Part shown: positions 8,057 through 18,456 of the stretch, one piece after another
How the letters are laid out: the number at the start of each line of letters is the position of its first letter
Position numbering within the stretch: position 1 is the first letter of the stretch
DNA from: Roseomonas sp.
Lineage (GTDB): Bacteria; Pseudomonadota; Alphaproteobacteria; Acetobacterales; Acetobacteraceae
DNA length: 64,000 bases
Direction: 5' to 3'
Assembly (NCBI GenBank): GCA_031180725.1
Contig: JAPSLO010000002.1
Span: forward strand, 434,001-498,000
The notes under the pieces: model-generated
Seen by the model: only the letters and a program-made list of their open reading frames with translations
Told to the model about the DNA's origin: nothing
The model's database searches: none
Translations under genes and position numbers: made by a program

Positions 8057-9018
8057 TCGGCGCGGATCCCGGCACTGCGGATCACCTCGCCCCACCTGGC
8101 GAATTCGGCGCGCTGGAAGGCGGCAAATTCGGCCGGGCTGTTGCCGACCGGGGTCGCGCCCAGCTCGCGGATGCGGGCGGCAACCTCTGGCTTGCGGATC
8201 GCCGCCTGGGCCGCCTCGCCCAACCGGGTGACGATGGCGGGATCCGTCCCGGCCGCCACGAACAACCCGTACCAGGTGAGAGAGGTCGCGCCGGGCAGGC
8301 CGAGCTCCGCCATGGTCGGCACATCGGGCAGCAGATGGCTGCGCTGCTCTCCGGTGACCGCCAAGGGGCGAAGCTGACGCTCGCGGACCATGGGCAGCAG
8401 CGCCAGCGGGTCGCCGAAGGTCAGGTTTACCCGGTTCTCCAGCAGGTCCGGCACCACCTGCGCGAAGCCGCGGGCGTAGTGGATCGTCTCGAACCGCACG
8501 CCGGCGGCGCGTTCGAACAGCACGGCCGAGAGATGCTGCGAGGAGCCCATGCCGCCGGTCGCGGCGATGATCCCGCCAGGCCGCGCGGCGGTGGCCGCGC
8601 GCAGCGCGGCGACATCGGCCAGGCCCGTCGCCGGATGCACCACTACAAGCTGGGGCACCGTGGCGATCAGGGTGATGGGCGCGAAATCCGTGACCGGGTC
8701 GTAGCTGGTGCGCGGGTAGATGTGCGGGTTGGTGGCGTGGGTGGAGAAGGTCCCGGTCAGCAGCGTGCCGTCCTTCGGACCGCGGGCCACGAACTCCGCG
8801 GCGATGTTGCCATTCGCCCCGGTGCGGTTCTCCGCCACCACGGATTGGCCGAGGGCAGCGCCGATCTGCTCGGCCATCAGGCGCGAGAGGATGTCGGTGG
8901 CGGCCCCGGGCGCGAAGGGAATGACCAGTCTCAGCGGCCGGCTGGGCCAGTTGCCCTGGGCATGGGCAAGCCCCGGCAGCAGGGCGAGCCCTGCGGCGAA
9001 TGCGCGGCGCGTGATCAT
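8053..9018 (-). CDS. Bug-family tripartite tricarboxylate transporter substrate-binding protein
   Basis: This periplasmic protein has 321 aa from the ATG at 9018 (MITRRAFAAGLALLPGLAHA-QG, a typical Sec/Tat-like signal). The early WPSRPLRLVIPFAPGAATDILSR, ENRTGANGNIA and YDPVTDFAPITLIATVPQ segments are hallmarks of the Bug (TctC-like) family, which binds organic acids such as citrate or glutarate. The gene begins a two-gene unit with the enolase-family enzyme. It is divergent from a GntR regulator, and a palindromic site lies 28-42 bp upstream of its start. No TctA or TctB membrane genes are nearby, so it would have to use a transporter encoded elsewhere or act as a sensor. Confidence 0.9.
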   Translation of the reverse strand: MITRRAFAAGLALLPGLAHAQGNWPSRPLRLVIPFAPGAATDILSRLMAEQIGAALGQSVVAENRTGANGNIAAEFVARGPKDGTLLTGTFSTHATNPHIYPRTSYDPVTDFAPITLIATVPQLVVVHPATGLADVAALRAATAARPGGIIAATGGMGSSQHLSAVLFERAAGVRFETIHYARGFAQVVPDLLENRVNLTFGDPLALLPMVRERQLRPLAVTGEQRSHLLPDVPTMAELGLPGATSLTWYGLFVAAGTDPAIVTRLGEAAQAAIRKPEVAARIRELGATPVGNSPAEFAAFQRAEFARWGEVIRSAGIRAE

Positions 9019-9045
9019 CGGCGTTGTCCTCCCGGAAATTCTTGT

Positions 9046-9060
9046 AGCTGTCCGACAGCT
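9046..9060. promoter_or_regulatory. probable GntR/FadR-type operator between the divergent genes
   Basis: AGCTGTCCGACAGCT is a perfect inverted repeat (6-bp arms around CCG). Its centre TGTCCGACA fits the TGTCNGACA-like sites bound by many FCD-class GntR regulators. It lies 52 bp before the regulator gene's start and 28 bp before the binding-protein gene's start, so one site could control both. Confidence 0.65.
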
Positions 9061-9073
9061 TGGCAGGCAAGCT
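9057..9073. repeat. second inverted repeat overlapping the operator
   Basis: AGCTTG and CAAGCT flank a 5-base GCAGG spacer. It shares four bases with the operator palindrome at 9046-9060. It may be a second, weaker half-site pair or an mRNA hairpin. Confidence 0.45.
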
Positions 9074-9111
9074 GCTTCACAGCCCCCCCTCCCGAATGGC
9101 ATCCCGGCCCC

Positions 9112-9840
9112 ATGGCGCCGCCCGTGACCTTCTCCACCGAAGCCCCCGTCCGACCCCGCCGACTCTATGAGGAGATCGCGGGGCGGATCTCCGCCTTCAT
9201 CCTCGACAACGACATCCCGGTGGGCGGCCGCCTGCCGGCCGAAGGTGAGATCGCCCGCAGCCTGGGCGTCAGCCGCCCCGCCGTGCGGGAGGCGATCGTG
9301 GCGCTGGAGACGGCCGGCATCGTCATCGCGCGCTCCGGCGGCGGGATCTTCGTGCTGCGCCGCCCCCGGCGGGGCGCTGCCCTGCCCTGGGCACGGCGCG
9401 GCCAGCCCGGCCCCGGCCCGCGGGAGCAGCTCCGCGCCCGGCAATTGGTGGAGCCCGAGATCGCGGCGGAGGCCGCGCGTGTCGCTACGCCGGAGCAGAT
9501 CGAGGCGCTGGACCAGGCCGCCCGCGCCATCGCCGCTGCTGCGGCCGCCGGCCTGCCCTTCGCCGATGAGGCGGTGGAATGGCACATCGCCCTTGCCGAG
9601 GCCGCCGGCATCGGCCCGCTGGCCGAACTGATGCCCCGGCTGCTGGACAGCACCCAGCACGCCATGTGGCGCACCATCCGCGCCAAGTCGGAGACGGATG
9701 AGCAATGCGCCGCCCGCACTGGGCTGCGGGAGAGGCTGGTGGCCGCCCTGCGCGCCCGCGATGCCAAGGCCGCCCGGCAGTTGATGCAGGCGCATCTGGC
9801 GGCGGTGGAGGCGGCTGTCTTCGGCGCCGAAGGGGCCTAG
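9112..9840 (+). CDS. GntR-family transcriptional regulator, FadR/FCD subfamily
   Basis: This is a DNA-binding regulator of 242 aa from the ATG at 9112. The N-terminal winged helix-turn-helix is clear: RLYEEIAGRISAFILDNDIPVGGRLPAEGEIARSLGVSRPAVREAIVALETAGIV, in the first 75 residues. It is followed by an all-helical C-terminal domain of the FCD type with candidate metal/ligand positions Glu-Trp-His (VEWHIALAEAAG). FCD regulators usually respond to small carboxylates. Its divergent position next to the Bug/enolase pair, with a shared palindrome, suggests that it represses that pair until the substrate is present. The NRDE gene follows 11 bp later on the same strand. Confidence 0.92.
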   Translation: MAPPVTFSTEAPVRPRRLYEEIAGRISAFILDNDIPVGGRLPAEGEIARSLGVSRPAVREAIVALETAGIVIARSGGGIFVLRRPRRGAALPWARRGQPGPGPREQLRARQLVEPEIAAEAARVATPEQIEALDQAARAIAAAAAAGLPFADEAVEWHIALAEAAGIGPLAELMPRLLDSTQHAMWRTIRAKSETDEQCAARTGLRERLVAALRARDAKAARQLMQAHLAAVEAAVFGAEGA

Positions 9841-9851
9841 GCTGCCTCATC

Positions 9852-10592
9852 GTGTGTACCGTCATCCTGCTGCGCCGCCCCGGCCATGCCTGGCCACTGA
9901 TCCTGGCGGCGAATCGCGACGAGCGGCTGGACCGCGCCTGGGACCCGCCCGGCCGCTGGTGGCCGGAGACGCCCGGGGTTGTGGGTGGCCGCGACCGCAG
10001 CGGCAGCGGCACCTGGATGGCGTTGCGCGGCGGGGTGGTGGCTGCGGTGCTGAACCGCCCGGGCAGCCTGGGCCCCGCCCCTGGCAAACGGTCCCGCGGC
10101 GAGTTGCCGCTGATGGCCCTTCAGGCCGATAGCGCCGCGGCGGCGGCGGAGCGCATCGCCGGGCTGGATGCCGGCCAGTGGCGGCCCTTCAACATGGTCA
10201 TCGCCGATGCGCAGGATGCCCTCTTCTTGCGCGGCCTGGGCGAGGGCCGGCCGGACGCGCTGCCGCTTTTCGAGGGGATCTCCATGATCACCGCCCAGGA
10301 CCCCAACCTGCTGACCAGCCCCCGCATCGCCCGCCACCTGCCCCGCTTTCGCGCCGCACCGCCACCGGCGCCGGAAATCGGCGATTGGCGCGGCTGGGAA
10401 GCCCTGCTGGCGGACGACGCGTATGGCGAGGAGGGGATCGGCGCCGCCCTGAATGTGCCGCCGGTGGATGGTTTCGGCACGGTCTGCGCCAGCCTGCTGT
10501 CGCTCGGGGCCGGCGGGCAGCGGATCTGGCGCTTCTGCTCGGGGCGGCCGGCTCCGGGCCGCTTCGTCCCGATCATCGAGGAGGCTGCATGA
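9852..10592 (+). CDS. NRDE/TANGO2-family protein
   Basis: The product has 246 aa from a GTG at 9852, chosen because it puts Cys at position 2 (MCTVILLRRP), the conserved N-terminal residue of the family; an upstream extension would run into the GntR gene. The family-naming motif NRDE is present in ILAANRDERLDRAWDPPGRWW. The later segments GGRDRSGSGTWMAL and TVCASLLSL also match the family pattern. The family is widespread from bacteria to human TANGO2, and its biochemical role is unsettled, with proposals including haem handling. The last bases overlap the start of the Gly-rich gene (ATGA), so the two are translationally coupled. Confidence 0.88.
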   Translation: MCTVILLRRPGHAWPLILAANRDERLDRAWDPPGRWWPETPGVVGGRDRSGSGTWMALRGGVVAAVLNRPGSLGPAPGKRSRGELPLMALQADSAAAAAERIAGLDAGQWRPFNMVIADAQDALFLRGLGEGRPDALPLFEGISMITAQDPNLLTSPRIARHLPRFRAAPPPAPEIGDWRGWEALLADDAYGEEGIGAALNVPPVDGFGTVCASLLSLGAGGQRIWRFCSGRPAPGRFVPIIEEAA

Positions 10593-11281
10593 CCAATCCT
10601 ATCCGGCGGCTTGCGCTGTTGGCGGCACTGGCGCCCTGGCCTGCTCTCGCTGCGCCCCCCGAGGGTCGCGGCAGCGGGCGCGGCCAGGGTGGACAGGGCG
10701 GCCAAGGCGGACAGGGCGGCCACGGTGGACGCGGCGGTGACGGTGGACGCGGCGGCCACGGTGGACGCGGTGGACAGGGTGGCCACGGAGGACGCGGCGG
10801 CGACGGTGGACGCGGCGGACGAGGTGGACAGGACGGCCAAGACGGCCAAGACGGCCAAGACGGCCAAGACGGCCAAGACGGCCAAGACGGCCATGGCAAC
10901 GGGCAGGGAAGAAGGCGGTCAAGGGAATGGGAGGCGGACCAACCAGGGCCGGCGCGGAGGAAGTGTCACGCTCCACATAGCGGAGCCGACCATCGTGCAG
11001 GGGCGGCGGGTGCCGGTCCCGGCTCCTCCGCCGAAGCCCTGCCGCCGGAATTGCTGGGCCGCCTGCCCGCCCATCCCGACTACGGCTCGCTGATGGTGGG
11101 CGCGGACCTGGCGCCAGTGGAGATCGCCACTGGCCTGGCCCGGCTGATGCCGGATGTACCGCTGCGGCGTGGTGTAACGATCCGTCGGCCCAGGCCAGGT
11201 GGAAGGGCCGAAAAGCCGCTCCCTGCGGGCATAACGCCTACACGCCCATGGCGTGGCGGGACCGGACATCCCCTGCTATAG
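10589..11281 (+). CDS. secreted Gly-rich repeat protein, 230 aa
   Basis: The ATG at 10589 overlaps the stop of the NRDE gene. A signal peptide (MTNPIRRLALLAALAPWPALA) is followed by about 70 residues of three-residue units: GGQ, GGH, GGR and GGD, then six identical DGQ units. After an Arg-rich patch, the C terminus has a compact segment, LPPELLGRLPAHPDYGSL then VGADLAPVEIATGLARLMPDV. That segment resembles the end of CigR/RcnB-like periplasmic proteins; this is weak similarity by eye. Between repeat and C-terminal block this frame reads as Arg/His/Ala-rich linker, while another frame gives a Gly/Asn-rich stretch, so a pair of compensating frameshifts is possible. Its function is unknown. Confidence 0.6.
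   Translation: MTNPIRRLALLAALAPWPALAAPPEGRGSGRGQGGQGGQGGQGGHGGRGGDGGRGGHGGRGGQGGHGGRGGDGGRGGRGGQDGQDGQDGQDGQDGQDGQDGHGNGQGRRRSREWEADQPGPARRKCHAPHSGADHRAGAAGAGPGSSAEALPPELLGRLPAHPDYGSLMVGADLAPVEIATGLARLMPDVPLRRGVTIRRPRPGGRAEKPLPAGITPTRPWRGGTGHPLL
10832..10894 (+). repeat. 9-bp tandem repeat (GACGGCCAA), seven units
   Basis: Six exact GACGGCCAA units and one final GACGGCCAT lie head to tail, encoding Asp-Gly-Gln. The preceding 150 bp are degenerate 9-bp units of the same kind (GGTGGACGC, GGCGGCCAC and similar). The period is a multiple of three, so copy-number changes keep the reading frame. Confidence 0.9.
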
Positions 11282-11377
11282 CCGGGGCGGCTTACCGGGG
11301 CCCGCGCGCCTCGCGGCCTCGCGCGTCCTGCCCCGACCCCGGAGCGGGCGCCGGCAGAGACAGGAGTTCCCCACCCC

Positions 11378-12142
11378 ATGGCGCGCCGCCGTCAGGTCTA
11401 TGAGGGCAAGGCGAAGATCCTCTTCGAGGGTCCCGAGCCCGGCACCCTCGTGCAGTATTTCAAGGACGATGCCACGGCGTTCAACGCCCAGAAGAAGGGC
11501 ACCATCACCGGCAAGGGCGTGCTGAACAACCGCATCAGCGAATACCTGATGACGCGGCTTTCCGAGATCGGCGTGCCCAACCATTTCATCCGCCGCCTGA
11601 ACATGCGCGAGCAGCTGATCCGCGAGGTGGAGATCATCCCGCTGGAGGTGGTGGTGCGCAATGTGGCGGCCGGCAGCCTCTCCAAGCGCCTGGGCATCGA
11701 GGAAGGCACCCGCCTGCCGCGCTCGATCATCGAGTTCTACTACAAGAACGACCAGCTCGGCGATCCGATGGTGTCGGAGGAGCACATCACCTGCTTCGGC
11801 TGGGCTTCCACCCAGGACATCGACGACATCGTGGCGCTGACGCTCAGGGTGAACGACTTCCTCTCGGGCCTCTTCCTCGGCGTCGGCATCACGCTGGTGG
11901 ATTTCAAGCTGGAATTCGGCCGGCTGTGGGAGAACGAGGACATGCGCATCGTCCTGGCCGACGAGATCAGCCCGGACAATTGCCGCCTGTGGGACGCCAA
12001 GACCGGCGAGAAGATGGACAAGGACCGCTTCCGCCGCGACCTGGGCCAGGTCGAGGAAGCCTATCAGGAGGTGGCGCGGCGCCTCGGCATCCTGCCGGAA
12101 GCCGGGGTGCGCGACCTTAAGGGGCCGGAGACAGTTCAATGA
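11378..12142 (+). CDS. purC: phosphoribosylaminoimidazole-succinocarboxamide (SAICAR) synthase
   Basis: PurC joins CAIR and aspartate with ATP to make SAICAR, the step before PurB in purine synthesis. It has 254 aa from the ATG at 11378, preceded by CAGGAG. It begins with the conserved [19 protein letters not shown], and carries [17 protein letters not shown], the VDFKLEFGR segment and [14 protein letters not shown], all characteristic of SAICAR synthase. Length and motifs are normal. It is the first gene of a purine cluster; its stop overlaps the start of purS (ATGA at 12139). Confidence 0.96.
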   Translation: MARRRQVYEGKAKILFEGPEPGTLVQYFKDDATAFNAQKKGTITGKGVLNNRISEYLMTRLSEIGVPNHFIRRLNMREQLIREVEIIPLEVVVRNVAAGSLSKRLGIEEGTRLPRSIIEFYYKNDQLGDPMVSEEHITCFGWASTQDIDDIVALTLRVNDFLSGLFLGVGITLVDFKLEFGRLWENEDMRIVLADEISPDNCRLWDAKTGEKMDKDRFRRDLGQVEEAYQEVARRLGILPEAGVRDLKGPETVQ

Positions 12143-12378
12143 AGGCGCGGGTCTATGTGATGCCGAAGGCGGGCGTGCTGGACCCGCAGGGCAAGGCCAT
12201 CGGCCATGCGCTGGAAGGCCTGGGCTTTACGGGCCTGGGCGAGGTGCGGGCAGGCAAGGTCATCGAGCTGGAACTGGCCGAGACCGATCCGGCCAAGGCC
12301 AAGGCTCAGGCCGAAGAGATGGCCCGCCGCCTGCTGGCCAATACGGTGATCGAGAGCTTCCGGGTCGAGGTCGCGTAA
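12139..12378 (+). CDS. purS: phosphoribosylformylglycinamidine synthase subunit PurS
   Basis: PurS is the small subunit of the three-part FGAM synthase (PurS-PurQ-PurL) that converts FGAR, glutamine and ATP to FGAM. It has 79 aa, normal for PurS, and begins [20 protein letters not shown], with [11 protein letters not shown] in the middle and a terminal [13 protein letters not shown]. It overlaps purC by four bases. A small membrane-protein gene lies between it and purQ, which is unusual because purS and purQ are often adjacent. Confidence 0.95.
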   Translation: MKARVYVMPKAGVLDPQGKAIGHALEGLGFTGLGEVRAGKVIELELAETDPAKAKAQAEEMARRLLANTVIESFRVEVA

Positions 12379-12382
12379 GGCC

Positions 12383-12610
12383 GTGATCAAGGCCAGCCTC
12401 CTCATCATGGTGGTGCTGACGGTGCTGATCGCCATGGGGCTGCGCTGGCGCGAACAGCGCGTGCCGCAGGTGGCCGCCAGGAAACGACTGGACCTGCTGG
12501 CCCGCGGCAAGAAGGGGCTGGACCGCTGGATCACCGCCGCGATGCTGGCCGCGCTGGTCACCATCCTGGTGCTGGGCGGGCTGCACTGGCTGAACGTCTG
12601 GCAGGGCTAG
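12383..12610 (+). CDS. small predicted membrane protein inside the pur cluster, 75 aa
   Basis: A GTG at 12383, four bases after the purS stop, opens a 75-residue frame. It has two hydrophobic helices (ASLLIMVVLTVLIAMGL, residues 4-20, and AAMLAALVTILVLGGLHWL, near 52-70) joined by a basic loop with many Arg and Lys, so both ends probably face the same side of the inner membrane. Spacing and strand argue that it is co-transcribed with purC-S-Q-L. I do not recognise the family, and no link between a membrane protein and FGAM synthase is established. Confidence 0.65.
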   Translation: MIKASLLIMVVLTVLIAMGLRWREQRVPQVAARKRLDLLARGKKGLDRWITAAMLAALVTILVLGGLHWLNVWQG

Positions 12611-12661
12611 CCAGGCCGGGCCGCCAAGGGCCCTGGCCGGACATGCAAGGAGTCGGCTGCG

Positions 12662-13356
12662 ATGAAGGCCGTGATCGTCGTTTTCCCCGGCACCAACCGC
12701 GAGCGTGACATGGCGATCGCGCTGGAACGCGCGACGGGGATCAAGCCCGTGATGCTGTTCCACCGCGAGGGCGAGTTGCCCGCGGGTACCGACCTGGTCG
12801 TGCTGCCGGGCGGCTTCTCCTATGGCGACTACCTGCGCTGCGGGGCGATGGCCGCGCAGTCGCCGGTGATGGGGGCGGTGAAGCGCTTCGCGGAGCGCGG
12901 CGGGCATGTGCTGGGTGTCTGTAACGGGTTCCAGATTCTCTGCGAGGCCGGGCTGCTGCCGGGCGCGCTGCTGCGCAACGCCTCGCTGCGGTTCCTGTCC
13001 ATGGATTGCCACATGCGGGTGGAGCGCGCGGGCACGCCCTTCACGGCGCATTGGCAGCAGGGCGCGGTGTTCCGCGCGCCCATGGCGCATGGCGACGGCA
13101 ACTGGTTCGGCGACGACGAGACCCATGCCCGGCTGGTCGGCGAGGGGCTGGTCGCCTTCCGCTACTGCACGCCTGAGGGTCAGGTGACGCCGGAGGCCAA
13201 CCGAAACGGCGCGCGCGACAACATCGCCGGCATCCTCTCGCCCAATCTGCGGGTCTGCGGACTGATGCCCCATCCCGAGGATCTGGTGGACCCGCTGATG
13301 GGCGGCGAGGACGGGCTGCCGATGTTCACTTCTCTCGTCGAGAGCCTAGCCACCGC

Positions 13357-13360
<4 letters not shown>
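12662..13360 (+). CDS. purQ: phosphoribosylformylglycinamidine synthase subunit PurQ (glutaminase)
   Basis: PurQ is a class I glutamine amidotransferase that supplies ammonia to PurL. It has 232 aa from the ATG at 12662, preceded by AAGGAG. The nucleophile is Cys87 in [14 protein letters not shown]; the His-Glu partners lie in [16 protein letters not shown] near the C terminus. [14 protein letters not shown] at the N terminus is typical of PurQ. It overlaps purL by four bases (ATGA at 13357), which suggests matched production of the two subunits. Confidence 0.96.
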
Positions 13361-15573
<2,213 letters not shown>

Positions 15574-15601
15574 CCCCACCGGACCGAGGAGAGCTGACCG
15601 G

Positions 15602-15835
15602 ATGGCGATGAACGCCGCGGAGATCGAGGCGCTGATCAAATCCGCCCTCCCCGACGCCGAGGTGACGATCGAGGACCTGGCCGGCGATGGCGACCATTAC
15701 GCCGCCAAGGTCGTCTCTTCCGCCTTCAAGGGGCTGTCGCGGGTGAAGCAGCACCAGCTTGTCTATGCCGCCCTGCAGGGCCGCATGGGCGGCGCGCTGC
15801 ATGCCCTGGCGCTGCAGACCTCCGCGCCCGACTGA
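15602..15835 (+). CDS. bolA: BolA-family protein
   Basis: This is a 77-aa BolA-fold protein. The family partners with monothiol glutaredoxins in sensing or trafficking [2Fe-2S] clusters. It carries [39 protein letters not shown] then [14 protein letters not shown], which contain the conserved His of the cluster-binding loop region and the C-terminal helix; there is no Cys. The adjacent grxD gene (37 bp on) gives the classical BolA/Grx pair, here attached to the purine cluster as in other alphaproteobacteria. The name follows the family; which paralogue (bolA or ibaG type) is not settled by sequence alone. Confidence 0.9.
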   Translation: MAMNAAEIEALIKSALPDAEVTIEDLAGDGDHYAAKVVSSAFKGLSRVKQHQLVYAALQGRMGGALHALALQTSAPD

Positions 15836-15872
15836 CCAGCTTCCTGACCCGCTTCCCAGGGGAATCCCGACC

Positions 15873-16211
15873 ATGACCAACCCGGTGCATGAGCGCATCA
15901 AGTCTGAAATCACCGAAAACCCGGTGGTGCTCTACATGAAGGGCACGCCGGTTTTCCCGCAGTGCGGCTTCTCCGCCCGCGTCGTGCAGATCCTCAGCCA
16001 TGTCGGCGTGCCGTTCAAAGGCGTGAACGTGCTGGAGGACATGGAACTGCGCGAGGGCATCAAGAGCTTCACCAACTGGCCGACCATCCCGCAGCTCTAT
16101 GTGAAGGGCGAGTTCGTCGGCGGCTGCGACATCGTGATGGAGATGTTCCAGTCCGGCGAGCTGCAGAGCCTTCTCGAGGAGAAGGGTGTCGCGCCACAGG
16201 CGCGCGTCTGA
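15873..16211 (+). CDS. grxD: monothiol glutaredoxin, Grx4/GrxD type
   Basis: The product has 112 aa from the ATG at 15873. The active site is CGFS at residues 31-34 ([12 protein letters not shown]), the signature of monothiol glutaredoxins that bind a [2Fe-2S] cluster with glutathione and pass it to target proteins. [28 protein letters not shown] and the following helix are standard for the family. It follows bolA directly on the same strand, so the two products probably form a complex. The next gene starts 100 bp later. Confidence 0.95.
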   Translation: MTNPVHERIKSEITENPVVLYMKGTPVFPQCGFSARVVQILSHVGVPFKGVNVLEDMELREGIKSFTNWPTIPQLYVKGEFVGGCDIVMEMFQSGELQSLLEEKGVAPQARV

Positions 16212-16311
16212 AGGGCTGGCCGAAGGCCACGGCCTGATCTTCCGGGCGGGAAACCACCGCCTATCAGGCTCTTGATTTTCCAGGGCCCGTCGTGCCCCCC
16301 AAGCTAGGGGC

Positions 16312-17307
16312 GTGACGGGCCTGATTTCCATTATCACCCCGGCGTACGACGTGGCCGGCTATATCGGCGATGCCATCGCCTCGGCGCGCGCCCAGAGCCA
16401 TACGCGCTGGGAGATGGTGATCACCGATGACGGTTCGCGCGACGGCACCGCACTGGCCGCCGAGCGCGCGGCGGAAGGCGATCCGCGCATCCGCATCCTG
16501 CGTCAGCCCAATGCCGGCGTCTCCGCCGCGCGCAATGCCGCCATCGCGGCCGCCACCGGCGATGCCCTGCTGTTCCTGGACGCGGATGACTGGCTGGCAC
16601 CGGATGCCTTGGCCAGGCTGCTGGCCGGTTTGCAGCAGGCGCCACGGGCCGTGGCGGCCTATGGCCCCTGGGCGGCAGTGGCGGATGGCGCCAAGCCCGG
16701 CGACCCGCCGATGCGGGTGAAGACCGGCCCCTTCCCCGCCGGCGAGATCCTGGAAGTGCTGCTGGTGCGGAATCTGCTGGCCAATGGCGGCCACCTGCTG
16801 GTGCGGCGCGCCGCCTTCCAGCGGGCCGGCGGCTTCAATCCCGGCATCCGCTATGGCGAGGATTGGGAATGCTGGATTCGCCTGGCGTTGGAAGGCCCCT
16901 TCGCCCGTGCCGTTGGCAATGACCCGCTGCTCTATGTGCGGGAACGCGCCGGCAGTGCCTATCGCCGCATGGCGCGCGACCCCGCCGCCTTCGCGCCGGC
17001 CATGACAGCGATCTGGCAGAATCCCGCCCTGGCCGCGCGCCTCGGCCCACGCCTTCCCGCCCTGCGCCGGCGAGCCGAGGCGGAGAATGACTGGGTGGTG
17101 GGGAAGGAGTTGATCCGCCACGGCGCCATCGCCAATGGCCAGGCAAAGCTGCGCGCTGCCTTTGCCGCGGCGCCTGGACCGAAGCGCGCGCTGTTGCTGG
17201 CGGCAGCGCACGCCCTGCCCCTGCTGCCCTGCCGGCTGCACGGGCCCTTCGCGCGCTATCCCGAAGCCGGTTGGGACCCGAACCGCGCCACAGCCGGAAA
17301 CGGCTGA
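16312..17307 (+). CDS. family 2 glycosyltransferase
   Basis: The product has 331 aa from a GTG at 16312. The N-terminal GT-A fold is clear: SIITPAYDVAGYIGDAIASA, MVITDDGSRDGT (nucleotide-sugar binding), QPNAGVSAARNAAI and FLDADDWLAPDAL (the DxD motif). The later YGEDWECWIRLAL segment holds the probable catalytic-base ED. The last 100 residues are Ala/Arg-rich and variable. It transfers a sugar from an activated donor to an unknown acceptor, probably for a surface glycan. No polysaccharide cluster surrounds it, so the product cannot be named. Confidence 0.88.
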   Translation: MTGLISIITPAYDVAGYIGDAIASARAQSHTRWEMVITDDGSRDGTALAAERAAEGDPRIRILRQPNAGVSAARNAAIAAATGDALLFLDADDWLAPDALARLLAGLQQAPRAVAAYGPWAAVADGAKPGDPPMRVKTGPFPAGEILEVLLVRNLLANGGHLLVRRAAFQRAGGFNPGIRYGEDWECWIRLALEGPFARAVGNDPLLYVRERAGSAYRRMARDPAAFAPAMTAIWQNPALAARLGPRLPALRRRAEAENDWVVGKELIRHGAIANGQAKLRAAFAAAPGPKRALLLAAAHALPLLPCRLHGPFARYPEAGWDPNRATAGNG

Positions 17308-17344
17308 GTGCCGGCAGGCCAGGCAACAGGCCGGCGGCCTTCCG

Positions 17345-17542
17345 TCACCCCAACAGCCACCAGTCGTCGCGCGGCGGCGGGGCGGGGTGGTCGAGGCTTT
17401 CGGGCAACAGCTCGGCGGGCGCGGGCGGCTCCGGCATCTGGCTGATCCAGGCCTGCAGGAACTGGGCCCAGAGGCCGGTCTCGGCGGCGGCCTCCGGCTC
17501 TGCCGGCGGGGGCGTCGATATGCTGTCCTCAGGCGTCTTCAT
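17345..17542 (-). CDS. small acidic hypothetical protein, 65 aa
   Basis: The ATG at 17542 is preceded by TGGGGA. The product is Pro/Glu/Ala-rich (TPPPAEPEAAAETGLW, MPEPPAPAELLPESL) and ends in DDWWLLG. The central helix-like segment LWAQFLQAWISQ is the only non-disordered part. It lies downstream of rpsD on the same strand but beyond that gene's terminator. No family is recognised. The call depends on the open frame and ribosome site only. Confidence 0.45.
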   Translation of the reverse strand: MKTPEDSISTPPPAEPEAAAETGLWAQFLQAWISQMPEPPAPAELLPESLDHPAPPPRDDWWLLG

Positions 17543-17622
17543 TTCCCCAACGAAGCACGCTGCGGCTGGGCGTTGGGGTCAGGAAATATTGCGAAGTGGC
17601 GCCGCCTGAAACACCGGTTCCG

Positions 17623-17659
17623 AAACGCAAAGCGCCGGCCCCCCTGAGGAGGCCGGCGC
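17623..17659 (-). terminator. rho-independent terminator of rpsD
   Basis: On the minus strand a 9-bp stem (GCGCCGGCC with GGCCGGCGC, 17632-17659) is followed by TTTGCGTTTC. It begins 28 bp after the rpsD stop. Confidence 0.75.
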
Positions 17660-17687
17660 CACGTGGCAAGCGGAATTCCCGCGCGAA

Positions 17688-18305
17688 TTAGCGCGAGTAG
17701 AACTCCACGACCAGGTTCGGCTCCATCTGCACCGGGTAGGGCACGTCGGTGAGCTTCGGGGCGCGCACCATGCGACCACGCATCGCGCGGTGGTCCACCT
17801 CGATATATTCCGGCACATCCCGCTCGCCGGACTGCACGGCATCCAGGAGCGCGGTCATCTGCTTGGACTTCTCCTTCACCTCGATCACATCCGTGTCCTT
17901 CACGATGTAGGACGGGATGTTCAGGCGCTTGCCGTTCACGGTGACATGGCCGTGGTTGACGAGCTGGCGGGCGGCGAAGGGCGTGACCGCGAACTTCATG
18001 CGGTACACCACCGTGTCCAGCCGGCGCTCCAGCAGCTCGATCAGGTTCTCCGAGGTGTCGCCCTTCCGGCGCACGGCTTCCTCGTAATACTTCCGGAACT
18101 GCTTCTCGCCGATGTTGCCGTAGTAGCCCTTCAGCTTCTGCTTGGCCATCAGCTGCACGCCGTAGTCGGTGGGCTTCTGCTTGCGGCGCTGGCCGTGCTG
18201 GCCGGGGCCGTACTCGCGCTTGGCGACCGGGGACTTGGCGCGGCCCCAGAGGTTCACGCCGAGGCGGCGATTGATCTTGTACTTCGATTCCGCGCGCTTG
18301 GTCAT
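17688..18305 (-). CDS. rpsD: 30S ribosomal protein S4 (uS4)
   Basis: S4 starts assembly of the 30S body by binding the 16S rRNA 5' domain. It has 205 aa, beginning [27 protein letters not shown], with the S4 RNA-binding domain in the middle ([36 protein letters not shown]). The zinc-type CxxC cluster is absent. The gene is monocistronic here, away from the alpha operon that holds rpsK, rpsM and rpoA 27 kb off, as is usual in alphaproteobacteria. It has its own strong-looking promoter (18457-18486) with a leader of about 145 bases, and its own terminator. Confidence 0.97.
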   Translation of the reverse strand: MTKRAESKYKINRRLGVNLWGRAKSPVAKREYGPGQHGQRRKQKPTDYGVQLMAKQKLKGYYGNIGEKQFRKYYEEAVRRKGDTSENLIELLERRLDTVVYRMKFAVTPFAARQLVNHGHVTVNGKRLNIPSYIVKDTDVIEVKEKSKQMTALLDAVQSGERDVPEYIEVDHRAMRGRMVRAPKLTDVPYPVQMEPNLVVEFYSR

Positions 18306-18456
18306 GCGCTCGCACCTGCCGGGCCTCTCGGCGCCGGTCCTTCTTCGTCTGGGCTGGCTGCTGCCTGGCCCGGGTTGTCCCGGTAGTCCCGCGGGCCGGA
18401 ACCCGCAGGCGGGCGCAAGGCATCGCGCCTTGTCCGCTTTCCCGGAAGGAGGCGCG

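Noticed and set aside
10685-10894. CRISPR array
   Set aside because: The short 9-bp repeats have no unique spacers and are read as Gly-rich codons in a secreted protein; there are no cas genes.
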